The position numbers and the translations under genes were made by a program. A DNA stretch of 64,000 nucleotides from Streptomyces sp. man185 (lineage in GTDB: Bacteria > Actinomycetota > Actinomycetes > Streptomycetales > Streptomycetaceae), in NCBI GenBank assembly GCA_002551355.1, contig NTHE01000026.1:40268-104267 (forward strand). The letters are read 5' to 3'. This document shows, piece after piece, positions 16,796-24,633 of the stretch (position 1 is the first letter of the stretch; each line of letters begins with the position of its first letter). The notes beneath the pieces were generated by a model, which searched no databases, was not told the origin of the DNA, and saw only the letters and a program-made list of their open reading frames with translations.

Positions 16796-17242
16796 ATGTC
16801 CTTCGACTCCCACGGCTCCCCCCACGCACGCCGCGCGGTCGGCACGATCGAGCGGGCCGACCCGATCGAGCTGCTCGGCCGGGTCCCGTACGGCCGTCTC
16901 GCGACCAGCATGCGGGCCCTGCCCTTCCTGGCGGTGGCCCGGCACATCGTGAGCGACGGGCGCATCCTGCTGCGGATGCACCGGGGTTTCGGCCACCACG
17001 AGGCGTGCGACGGGAGCGTCGTCGCGTACGGGGCGGACAACTACAACGACGCGGCCTCCGGCGACGGCGGCAACCTGTGGTCGGTGCAGTTCACCGGGCC
17101 CGCCGAGATCGTGCGCCTCTGCCCCGAGCAGGAGGAACTGTTCGGCGCGGCCCCGGTCAGCGTCAACGGGGAGCCCTACGCGCCGGCCTATCTCCGGGTC
17201 GATCCGCACTTCGTCACGGAACACGTCCTCGACTTCGCCTAG
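16796..17242 (+). CDS. pyridoxamine 5'-phosphate oxidase-like flavin/deazaflavin split-barrel protein
   Basis: 148-aa PNPOx-like protein with the typical opening RADPIELLGRVPYGRLATSM, the ILLRMHRGFGHHEACDGSVV strand pair and a C-terminal AYLRVDPHFVTEHVLDFA. The family binds FMN, F420 or haem and reduces or senses small molecules; true pyridoxine biosynthesis is unlikely. The ATG at 16796 is chosen; an in-frame GTG at 16787 would add three residues. Related proteins belong to the mycobacterial DosR dormancy regulon, which fits the DosR-like box just upstream and the DevR-type regulator before it. Confidence 0.8.
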   Translation: MSFDSHGSPHARRAVGTIERADPIELLGRVPYGRLATSMRALPFLAVARHIVSDGRILLRMHRGFGHHEACDGSVVAYGADNYNDAASGDGGNLWSVQFTGPAEIVRLCPEQEELFGAAPVSVNGEPYAPAYLRVDPHFVTEHVLDFA

Positions 17243-17313
17243 GCCCTAGCGCACCGGTGGTCGTGACCGCAAGTCCGCGAAGTGGCCACACAGAGTGATC
17301 TAACATCTGGTAA

Positions 17314-18393
17314 GTGCCGCGCTCATATGTCACTCGCCCACCTGTTCCCCCGGTCGGCGAGGTGCTGCGCCGTTACCCGGGCGTGGGCGAGCCGCTCGCC
17401 TGCGAGCCGATCACCAAGGGCCTGCTGAACCACGGGTACCGCGTGTCCACCACCAGCGGCTCGTACTTCCTCAAGCACCATCTCGACAAGAAGCACCTGG
17501 ACGACACCAGCGGCGAACGCGCCGCGATCGTGCGCCAGCACCGCGCCACCCAGCGCCTGCAGTCGCTCGGCGTCCCCGTCGTCCCGCCCCTGACGGACAC
17601 CCGGGGCGACACCGTCACCGTGATCGGCGAACGCTGCTACGCCCTGCACCCCTGGGTCGACGGTCTCCACCGGGTCGGCGCCCAGCTGACCCTGTCCCAG
17701 TCGCGCCGGCTCGGAACGCTTCTCGGCACCGTGCACACCGGCCTGGAGCAGGTGATGGCACCGCGCGACGGCCCGCATCCCGCGAGTCCTCCCGCCCGGC
17801 CGGGGCACCGCAGCCCGGACGCCGCCGACACCTTCGCGCTGATCGACGACCTGCTGGCCGCCGCCCGCGGACAGGGCGACCGGAACACCCCCCGCGACGC
17901 CTTCGACGAACTCGCCGTGCACCGGCTCGTGGAGCGCCGCGCCCTGCTCGAACAGCACGCCCACCGCCGCCCGCCCACTCCGGACGGGCCCGCCACCGGC
18001 TGGGTGCACGGGGACTTCCACCCGCTGAACCTGCTCTACCGGGGCGCCGACCCGGTCGCGATCGTGGACTGGGACCGGCTGGACGTACAGCCACGCGCCG
18101 AGGAGGCGGTCCGGGCGGCGGCGATCTTCTTCGTCCGGCCGGACGGGGAGCTGGACTTGGCGAAGGTGCGGGCGTACGCCCGCGCGTACCGGCGGGCCGC
18201 CGGGGCGGGGGCCGCGGAACTGGCGGCCGCGGCGCACCGGGTGTGGTGGGAGCGGCTCAACGACTTCTGGATACTCCGCTGGCGCTACCGCCTGGACGAC
18301 CGCAGGGCCGACCCGCAGTTCCCCGCGGTGTCGGCCCTGGCGGTGTGGTGGACGCGGGAGTACGAGGCGGTGTGCGCGGCCTTCACGGAGTGA
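17314..18393 (+). CDS. APH-fold phosphotransferase family protein
   Basis: 359-aa aminoglycoside-phosphotransferase/choline-kinase-fold enzyme. The N-lobe has GLLNHGYRVSTTSGSYFLKH (nucleotide loop and Lys). The catalytic loop is HGDFHPLNLLY with Asp as base, and the metal-binding motif is IVDWDRLD. The acceptor is unknown; resemblance to homoserine kinase/HrdB-type small-metabolite kinases is as likely as drug modification. The GTG at 17314 is the start. The last codons and the sequence after the stop share a 13-bp direct repeat (18374-18386 and 18397-18409). Confidence 0.85.
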   Translation: MPRSYVTRPPVPPVGEVLRRYPGVGEPLACEPITKGLLNHGYRVSTTSGSYFLKHHLDKKHLDDTSGERAAIVRQHRATQRLQSLGVPVVPPLTDTRGDTVTVIGERCYALHPWVDGLHRVGAQLTLSQSRRLGTLLGTVHTGLEQVMAPRDGPHPASPPARPGHRSPDAADTFALIDDLLAAARGQGDRNTPRDAFDELAVHRLVERRALLEQHAHRRPPTPDGPATGWVHGDFHPLNLLYRGADPVAIVDWDRLDVQPRAEEAVRAAAIFFVRPDGELDLAKVRAYARAYRRAAGAGAAELAAAAHRVWWERLNDFWILRWRYRLDDRRADPQFPAVSALAVWWTREYEAVCAAFTE

Positions 18394-18477
18394 TGCGCGC
18401 GGCCTTCACCAACGGATGGTCGGCCTTCCGGAACGGGGACGGCCGGCCTTCCCGGACAGCGGGGTGGTGCGACATGC

Positions 18478-18518
18478 ATGAGCCCGGCGCGCGCCTTCGT
18501 GGCGCGCGCCGGGCTCAT
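18478..18518. terminator. strong bidirectional hairpin between phosphotransferase and kinase
   Basis: Perfect 18-bp stem (18478-18495 with 18501-18518) and 5-nt loop, lying between two convergent genes, 20 bp from the kinase stop. Confidence 0.88.
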
Positions 18519-18538
18519 GGGGTGGTGCGGTGGGCGCG

Positions 18539-20128
18539 CTACCCCGTCGTGGCGCCGAGCGACGTGTCGCCGGGCGTCGTGCCCACACCGCCGTCGTCGC
18601 CGGCCCCGCCGTCGTCGCCGGCTCCGCCCGGAGTGCCCGGGTCGGTGGACGGCTCGGTGGGATCGCCCGAGGGCTCCCCGCTGCCGCCCTCGTTGGTGCT
18701 GCCGTCCGACGTACCCGGGTCCGTGTCGGTCGGGGTCGGCGACGGGCTGAACGTGGGCTCGCTCGGGGTCGGGTCCGGGGTCCACGGCGGCGGGTTCGGC
18801 TCGGTCTGGCCACCGCCGGTGGTGTCCGGCTCCTCCGGCTCCTCGCTCTCCTCCTCGGACGGCTCCTCCGAGGGCTCCTCCTCGGACTGGCTGACCGACG
18901 TGGACGGGGTGACCGGCTTCTTCTTGTCGCCGTCGCCCTGCGCCGCGTTGAGGGCGAAGGCGACGCCCGCGCCGATCGCGATCAGGGCCAGCAGGACGAA
19001 GAGCCACATCTTGCCGCGCCCGCCGGACCGCCGCTGCCCGCCGCCGTCGTAACCCCCGTCGTCCGGGTTGTACGGCGGCAGGATCGGGCCCTGCGAGGTG
19101 TCCCCGTGCATCGGGTGGCCGGCGCCCATCGCGCGGGTGGAGCCGGTCATCCCGTGGGGCGGGGTCTGGCCGCCCTCGTGCAGCGCGACCGGGCCGGTGT
19201 TCCAGGTGCCCGTGTGACCGCCCTGCACCTGGAGCATCTGCAGGCTGTACTGGACGAGCCCGCGCATCTCCTCGGCGCTCTGGAACCGGTCGTCCGGGTC
19301 CTTCGCCAGCGAGCGCATCACCATCCCGTCCAGCTCCGGCGGCACCACGTCCGAGACGTCGGACGGCGGCACCGGAATGTCCTGGACGTGCTGGTAGACC
19401 ACCGAGAGCGGGGTCTCACCGGTGAACGGGGGCCGCAGCGCCAGCAATTCGTAGAGCAGGCAGCCGGTGGCGTACAGGTCGGAGCGGTGGTCGACGGCCT
19501 TGCCGAGGGCCTGCTCGGGGGAGAGGTACTGCGGCGTGCCCATGACCATGCCGGTCTGGGTCATCGTCGACTGCGCGCCGTGCAGCGCGCGGGCGATGCC
19601 GAAGTCCATCACCTTGACCGCGCCGGAATCCGTGATGATCACGTTGGCGGGCTTGATGTCGCGGTGCACGATGCCGTGCTGGTGCGAGTACGCGAGGGCT
19701 TCCAGCACGCCCGAGACGATGATCAGCGCCTGCTCGGGCGGCGGGGCCTCGGCGGTCAGAAGGAGATCGCGGATGGTGCGGCCCTCGACCAGCTCCATCA
19801 CGATGTACGGGACGGTCCGGCCGCCCACGACGTCCTCACCGGAGTCGTACACGGCGACGATCGCGTGGTGGTTGAGGCCCGCGACGGACTGTGCCTCGCG
19901 GGTGAAGCGGGCCTTGGAGACCGGGTCCTCGGCCAGGTCGGAGCGGAGCAGCTTCACCGCGACCGTCCGTCCGAGCCGGACGTCCTCCGCCGCGTAGACC
20001 TCTGCCATGCCGCCCCGGCCGAGCCGGTGGGTCATCCGGTAACGTCCGTCACCGACGACGCCGCCGACGCCCCAGGAGTCGGTGCCATCCGAAACTCCGC
20101 CGCCGTTTGCTTCGGAATCGGGTGCCAT
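18539..20128 (-). CDS. transmembrane Ser/Thr protein kinase without PASTA domains
   Basis: 529-aa Hanks-type kinase. The kinase domain is at about 27-300, with LGRGGMAEVY, Lys59, HRDIKPAN (Asp157) and DFG (Asp175); the activation loop is STMTQTGMVMGTPQYLSPEQ. A single membrane helix lies at 374-393 (MWLFVLLALIAIGAGVAFAL). The extracellular part is a ~130-residue Ser/Glu/Pro/Gly/Asp-rich disordered tail, with no PASTA repeat. It may sense the wall physically or be constitutive; substrates are unknown. It is divergent from a second kinase, sharing a 347-bp promoter region. Confidence 0.93.
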   Translation of the reverse strand: MAPDSEANGGGVSDGTDSWGVGGVVGDGRYRMTHRLGRGGMAEVYAAEDVRLGRTVAVKLLRSDLAEDPVSKARFTREAQSVAGLNHHAIVAVYDSGEDVVGGRTVPYIVMELVEGRTIRDLLLTAEAPPPEQALIIVSGVLEALAYSHQHGIVHRDIKPANVIITDSGAVKVMDFGIARALHGAQSTMTQTGMVMGTPQYLSPEQALGKAVDHRSDLYATGCLLYELLALRPPFTGETPLSVVYQHVQDIPVPPSDVSDVVPPELDGMVMRSLAKDPDDRFQSAEEMRGLVQYSLQMLQVQGGHTGTWNTGPVALHEGGQTPPHGMTGSTRAMGAGHPMHGDTSQGPILPPYNPDDGGYDGGGQRRSGGRGKMWLFVLLALIAIGAGVAFALNAAQGDGDKKKPVTPSTSVSQSEEEPSEEPSEEESEEPEEPDTTGGGQTEPNPPPWTPDPTPSEPTFSPSPTPTDTDPGTSDGSTNEGGSGEPSGDPTEPSTDPGTPGGAGDDGGAGDDGGVGTTPGDTSLGATTG

Positions 20129-20475
20129 CAGTCCTCGCCGTCGTATCTGTCCGCGCGTCCGCGGGTTCTCACGGTGCCTTGCTGCATTGCCACGTCACGC
20201 TACAGCCTCCGCCGGACACCACGGTTCCGCTCCGGCAGGATCAACGGACCGCCCGGCGCGTCCTCCACCGGATTTTCATGCGTTTCCTGTAACGCTTCCG
20301 AGACGCTTCTTGTGCGTAGGGTCACGGAACGGGCACCCGGCTTGACGTGTCGGACCCCTACGGCAGACTTGGCGCGTAATCGCGTTGTACGGAACCGCGG
20401 GCCACGCAAACACGTCAGACAGAAACACACAGAAGCACCGCGTGCGACCGCGCGCCGCCGAGGGGGATGCAAGTC
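20129..20475. promoter_or_regulatory. divergent promoter region between two kinase genes
   Basis: 347 bp without a gene. A plausible housekeeping promoter for the rightward kinase is TTGACG (20342-20347), 16-bp spacer, CAGACT (20364-20369), placing the start about 100 bp before the ATG. A purine-rich GAGGGGG at 20460-20466 is that gene's ribosome site. I see no clear leftward promoter. Confidence 0.45.
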
Positions 20476-22125
20476 ATGAGCCAGGACGGCGCACAGGGCC
20501 GCTACGCGGGCGGGGCGGTCGCGGGCGGCCGCTACCAACTGCGCGACCTGCTCGGCGAGGGTGGGATGGCCTCCGTCTACCTGGCCTACGACTCCGCTCT
20601 GGACCGTCAGGTCGCGATCAAGACCCTGCACACCGAGCTGGGCCGCGAGCAGTCCTTCCGCGAGCGCTTCCGGCGTGAGGCGCAGGCCGTCGCCAAGCTC
20701 CAGCACACCAACATCGTCTCCGTCTTCGACACCGGCGAGGACGAGCTCGGCGGTGCGCTGATGCCCTACATCGTCATGGAGTACGTCGAGGGGCAGCCGC
20801 TCGGCTCCGTGCTGGCCGCCGACATCCGGCAGCACGGCGCGATGCCCGCCGACAAGGCCCTCAAGGTGACGGCGGACGTGCTCGCCGCCCTGGAGACCAG
20901 CCACGAGATGGGCCTGGTCCACCGGGACATCAAGCCCGGCAACGTGATGATGACCAAGCGCGGCGTCGTCAAGGTCATGGACTTCGGCATCGCCCGTGCC
21001 ATGCAGTCCGGCGTCACCTCGATGACCCAGACCGGCATGGTCGTCGGCACCCCGCAGTACCTCTCCCCCGAGCAGGCCCTCGGCCGCGGCGTCGACGCCC
21101 GGTCCGACCTGTACTCGGTCGGCATCATGCTCTTCCAGCTGCTCACCGGCCGGATCCCGTTCGACGCGGACTCGCCGCTGGCCATCGCGTACGCGCATGT
21201 CCAGGAGGAGCCGGTCGCGCCCTCCAGCATCAACCGGTCGGTCACCCCGGCGATGGACGCCCTCGTCGCCCGCGCGCTCAAGAAGAACCCGAACGAGCGC
21301 TTCCCCAGCGCCGCCGCGATGCGCGACGAGATCGCCCGGGTGCTGAACGCCTCCGGCGGCCAGACCGGCGCCCCGAGCATCGTGGCCGGCGGCGGGCCCG
21401 CCAACAGCGGTTCCGGTGTCGGTTCGGCGGTGTTCCCGCCGGTCGACCAGAGCACTCCGGCGCCGCACGGCGTGCAGACGCCGTACCAGCCGCATCCGCA
21501 GCACCAGCAGCACCACCAGCCCGGCCCGTACAGCCGGCCGACCCCGGCGCCCACGCCGAGCTACGGCTACCCGCAGGCGGCCCAGGGCCAGGGGTACCAG
21601 CACCCGGGCCAGCTGTCCCACCAGACCCCGCCGCCGTACTCGATCTCCCCGCAGCACTCGACGGCGGTCGGCGCCACCGGCCGCAGCGGCTCGAAGCGGA
21701 ACATGCCGGTCGTCGTCGGCTCGATCGTCGTGGCCCTGCTGGCGGTCGGCGGCCTGATCACCGCGATCGCCCTCCAGGGCGGCAAGGACGACGAGGCGGG
21801 CAAGGGCGACGACCCGGGCACCGAGCAGGTGGAGGGCTACCGTCCGCCGGAGCGCAACCGGACGATGGAGGAGACGCAGTGCTCGAACGCCTCCGAGGAC
21901 TCCAACGACCCGAAGAAGGTCCGCGCGCCGAACTTCGTCTATAAGGACATCCAGTCGGCGAAGTCGTGCGCTGCCGCCGCGGGCTGGACGATCAAGGTCA
22001 TCGAGGAGCCGGGCAACACCTACGCCGAGGACCAGATCGTCGGCCAGTTCCCGTCCCCCGGTGCGGCGGTCGACGAACAGGGCGCCCACTTCGAGCTGAA
22101 GGTCTCCACGGGCAGGCCTTCCTGA
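20476..22125 (+). CDS. transmembrane Ser/Thr protein kinase with one PASTA domain
   Basis: 549-aa Hanks-type kinase. The kinase domain is at 20-290, with LGEGGMASVY, Lys49, HRDIKPGN (Asp151), DFG (Asp169) and the loop SVTSMTQ-like TQTGMVVGTPQYLSPEQ. A long Pro/Gln/Gly/His-rich juxtamembrane linker (about 300-405) leads to a membrane helix at about 409-430 and an external region. That region ends in one PASTA-like module (about 483-548, FVYKDIQSAKSCAAAAGW then VGQFPSPGAAVDEQG). PASTA modules bind muropeptides or lipid II in PknB-type kinases. Of two in-frame ATGs I use the second (20476), because the ribosome site abuts the first. Confidence 0.93.
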   Translation: MSQDGAQGRYAGGAVAGGRYQLRDLLGEGGMASVYLAYDSALDRQVAIKTLHTELGREQSFRERFRREAQAVAKLQHTNIVSVFDTGEDELGGALMPYIVMEYVEGQPLGSVLAADIRQHGAMPADKALKVTADVLAALETSHEMGLVHRDIKPGNVMMTKRGVVKVMDFGIARAMQSGVTSMTQTGMVVGTPQYLSPEQALGRGVDARSDLYSVGIMLFQLLTGRIPFDADSPLAIAYAHVQEEPVAPSSINRSVTPAMDALVARALKKNPNERFPSAAAMRDEIARVLNASGGQTGAPSIVAGGGPANSGSGVGSAVFPPVDQSTPAPHGVQTPYQPHPQHQQHHQPGPYSRPTPAPTPSYGYPQAAQGQGYQHPGQLSHQTPPPYSISPQHSTAVGATGRSGSKRNMPVVVGSIVVALLAVGGLITAIALQGGKDDEAGKGDDPGTEQVEGYRPPERNRTMEETQCSNASEDSNDPKKVRAPNFVYKDIQSAKSCAAAAGWTIKVIEEPGNTYAEDQIVGQFPSPGAAVDEQGAHFELKVSTGRPS

Positions 22126-22312
22126 AGCGCCGGCCCCTCCTGGAACGTCGGCTCTCCCAGCACCACCTCGCCCTGCCGGAACGTGTCCGAAGCTGATCGT
22201 TCCAGGTCCACGGATCTCTCCTCGATCTCCGTCGTGGACCGCTGACCGGGCCCGGATTTCCGGATACCGCGTCCGGGATGCCGGATGAGGGGGCCCGTGT
22301 GACGCTGATCTC

Positions 22313-23047
22313 ATGGCTCCAGGACTTCCGGCCGCATGGCCGTCGAGGTGTGCGGTCTGTCTGATGGCGGCGGCCGGAGCGGCGCTGGGGCCACTGGGCG
22401 GCTCCGCCCACGGCTCATCGGCGCCCGACGGTCCGTCCCTCACCGCCTCGGCCCCCGGGGCGGTGAGCCCCGCCTCCGCCGCCCCGGCCACCCCGCCGCC
22501 TGCCCCGTCGGGCTCCGCGTCCCCTTCGGCTCTCCCTTCCGCCCTGCCCGTGCCCCCGTCGTCCGGCGTCCCGGCCTCCGGAGCGTCGGGCTCCGGAGGC
22601 GCCCCGTCCTCCCCGTCCTCCCCGGCGGCGACCGGGCACGGCGCGCAGGCTCCCGCCGGGCCCGAGGCGGAGGACGACGCGCCGGAGTCCTCCTCCCCTT
22701 CCGCTTCCCCCGAGGTCTCCGGGTCGACCGCCCCCCTGGCCGGGCGTGAGGCCGGGGCCGGCAAGGCGCGTCCCGGGCGTTCGCTGTCGCCGCTGGAGCT
22801 GGCGCGGGCCGAGGACCCCGTCGAGGAGGTCCCGCCCGAGGAGACCGACGAGGGCCTGGCGGACCCCGTCGACCTGCCTGTTTCCACCCCACCGCCCGAC
22901 GCGTTCAGCGATCCGGGGCAGCGGTCCGGGCAGGCGCTGGACGCCGCAGCCGTCCAGCGGGTGCAGCAGGTCTCGCTCGGTACGGGTATCGCGCTGGTCG
23001 GGCTGGGACTCGGCTTTCTCGCGTTCCGTATGCGCCGTACGAACTGA
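22313..23047 (+). CDS. secreted Pro/Ala/Ser-rich protein with C-terminal membrane anchor
   Basis: 244-aa protein. The N-terminus is an uncleaved or cleavable signal (about 1-33: basic, then hydrophobic CLMAAAGAALGPLGG). Residues 35-190 are low-complexity Pro/Ala/Ser/Gly with acidic patches. A C-terminal hydrophobic segment SLGTGIALVGLGLGFLAFRM is followed by basic RRTN. This is the layout of a surface protein anchored by its tail. The pre-helix sequence is not an LPXTG or LAXTG sortase motif, so sortase processing is not supported. It is 187 bp downstream of the PASTA kinase. I do not recognise a family. Confidence 0.7.
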   Translation: MAPGLPAAWPSRCAVCLMAAAGAALGPLGGSAHGSSAPDGPSLTASAPGAVSPASAAPATPPPAPSGSASPSALPSALPVPPSSGVPASGASGSGGAPSSPSSPAATGHGAQAPAGPEAEDDAPESSSPSASPEVSGSTAPLAGREAGAGKARPGRSLSPLELARAEDPVEEVPPEETDEGLADPVDLPVSTPPPDAFSDPGQRSGQALDAAAVQRVQQVSLGTGIALVGLGLGFLAFRMRRTN

Positions 23048-23104
23048 ACGTCGACACCCATCGCTCTGCCCTCGGGCCCCCACCGTCGAGACGGGCGACG
23101 AGAC

Positions 23105-23142
23105 TTGCCAGGACGAACATACTCGGTATACATACTCAGTAT
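23105..23142 (+). promoter_or_regulatory. PadR autoregulatory promoter/operator, probably leaderless
   Basis: TTGCCA (23105-23110), 16-bp spacer, TATACA (23127-23132) gives a good core promoter whose start point would fall at or within a base or two of the ATG at 23141. Overlying it are two 11-bp imperfect palindromes, ATACTCGGTAT (23119-23129) and ATACTCAGTAT (23132-23142), 13 bp apart. They cover the -10 box and the start codon. This is the classic look of a PadR operator that shuts off its own leaderless transcript. Confidence 0.7.
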
Positions 23143-23764
23143 GTCCATTCGCCACGGCCTGCTGGCCCTGCTGGAACGGGGCCCTCGTTACGGGTCCCAG
23201 CTCCGCACCGAGTTCGAGTCGCGCACCGGATCCACCTGGCCCCTGAACGTCGGGCAGGTCTACACGACGCTCAGCCGCCTGGAACGCGACGGTCTGATCG
23301 TCCAGGACGGTTCGGACGACGCCGGGCACGACCTCTACGCGATCACCGACGGCGGCCGCACCGAGCTGCGCGCCTGGTTCGGGACGCCGGTGGACCGCAC
23401 CAGCCCGCCCCGCGACGAACTGGCCATCAAGCTCGCCATGGCCGTGGGAGCCCCGGGGGTCGACATCCGGGAGGTCATCCAGTCCCAGCGCCATCACACG
23501 CTCAAGGCGATGCAGGACTACACCCGGCTCAAGGCCCAGGCCCTGGCCGACGTCCCGGCCAACCGGGACGAGGTCGCCTGGCTCCTCGTCGTGGAACAGC
23601 TGATCTTCCAGGCGGAGGCCGAGGCCCGCTGGCTCGACCACTGCGAGTCCCGGCTCGTCCGCCTCGCCGAGGCCACCGCCACCGAGCCGTCCGCCGAGCC
23701 CGGCCCCGCGGCCACGCGCGGTCCGGCCCGCTCGCCGGCCGGCCGGACACGCTCCAAGCGCTGA
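23141..23764 (+). CDS. PadR family transcriptional regulator
   Basis: 207-aa regulator. The PadR winged helix is at about 1-85 (SIRHGLLALLERGPRYGSQL, WPLNVGQVYTTLSRLERDGL, DLYAITDGGRTELRAWF), followed by a Vir-like helical C-terminal dimerisation domain (95-180) and an Ala/Pro/Arg-rich tail. The ATG at 23141 begins the domain; upstream in-frame codons cross the promoter and operator. It precedes an ABC exporter pair by 86 bp, a common arrangement in which PadR represses a drug- or peptide-responsive transporter. Confidence 0.9.
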   Translation: MSIRHGLLALLERGPRYGSQLRTEFESRTGSTWPLNVGQVYTTLSRLERDGLIVQDGSDDAGHDLYAITDGGRTELRAWFGTPVDRTSPPRDELAIKLAMAVGAPGVDIREVIQSQRHHTLKAMQDYTRLKAQALADVPANRDEVAWLLVVEQLIFQAEAEARWLDHCESRLVRLAEATATEPSAEPGPAATRGPARSPAGRTRSKR

Positions 23765-23850
23765 CGCCGCCGCGCACCACTCGGACGGCGCTGTCCCGGC
23801 GCCGCTTCTGCCCGACCCACGCTGTCGTTCCTAGGGGGGAACCACCCGCC

Positions 23851-24633
23851 ATGCCCTCGTCCGCCACACCGCCGCCCCCGCCGTCCTCCGGGACGCCCGG
23901 CGGCAGCCCCGTACTCGAACTGCGGGAGCTGACCCGCACCCATGGCTCCGGCATCGCCGAGGTGCACGCCCTGCGCGGGATCCACCTCTCCGTGTACCCG
24001 GGCGAACTGGTCGCCGTGATGGGCCCCTCCGGCTCCGGCAAGTCCACCCTGCTGACCCTGGCCGGCGGGCTCGACACCGCCACGAGCGGCCAGGTCGTCA
24101 TCGAGGGCCAGGACATCGCCGCCCTCGGCCCCAAGGGAATGGCCGCCCTGCGCCGCCGCAGCGTCGGCTACGTCTTCCAGGACTACAACCTCATCCCCGC
24201 CCTGACCGCCGCCGAGAACATCGCGCTGCCCCGCGAACTCGACGGCGTCTCCGTGCGCAGGGCCCGCAAGGAAGCCGTCGCCGCGCTGGCCGAGATGAAG
24301 CTGGAGGAGATCGCCGACCGCTTCCCCGACGAGATGTCCGGCGGCCAGCAGCAGCGCGTCGCCATCGCCCGCGCCCTCGTCGGCGACCGGCGTCTCGTCC
24401 TCGCCGACGAGCCGACCGGAGCGCTCGACTCCGAGACCGGCGAGGCCGTCCTCGCCCTGCTGCGCACCCGCTGCGACCAGGGCGCGGCCGGCGTCATGGT
24501 GACCCACGAGCCCCGGTACGCGGCCTGGGCCGACCGGGTCGTGTTCCTCCGGGACGGCTCGATCGTCGACCAGACGGTGACCGCGGGGGCCGACTCCCTG
24601 CTCTCCGCCGGAACCGCCGAGGCCACCGCGTGA
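23851..24633 (+). CDS. ABC transporter ATP-binding protein (MacB/LolD type)
   Basis: 260-aa nucleotide-binding subunit. A Pro-rich start of 20 residues precedes Walker A GPSGSGKS (58-65), the Q-loop FQDYNLIP, signature SGGQQQR (163-169), Walker B LVLADEPTGALD and the switch His in VTHEP. The sequence type matches lipoprotein/peptide/drug MacB-like systems working with FtsX-fold permeases. It overlaps the permease gene by 4 bp (GTGA). An AGGGGGGA ribosome site stands before the ATG. Expression is probably controlled by the upstream PadR protein. Confidence 0.93.
   Translation: MPSSATPPPPPSSGTPGGSPVLELRELTRTHGSGIAEVHALRGIHLSVYPGELVAVMGPSGSGKSTLLTLAGGLDTATSGQVVIEGQDIAALGPKGMAALRRRSVGYVFQDYNLIPALTAAENIALPRELDGVSVRRARKEAVAALAEMKLEEIADRFPDEMSGGQQQRVAIARALVGDRRLVLADEPTGALDSETGEAVLALLRTRCDQGAAGVMVTHEPRYAAWADRVVFLRDGSIVDQTVTAGADSLLSAGTAEATA

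Noticed and set aside
18530..20479. 649-codon frame antisense to the Ser/Thr kinase
   Set aside because: Shadow of kinase codon bias; runs through the divergent promoter and has no domain.
22313..23047. sortase substrate next to the kinases
   Set aside because: No LAXTG or LPXTG before the C-terminal helix; SLGTG is not a class E motif, so sortase anchoring is not supported.
20200..23148. 982-codon frame opposite the PASTA kinase and anchored protein
   Set aside because: Spans two genes and a promoter on the other strand; low-complexity composition only.
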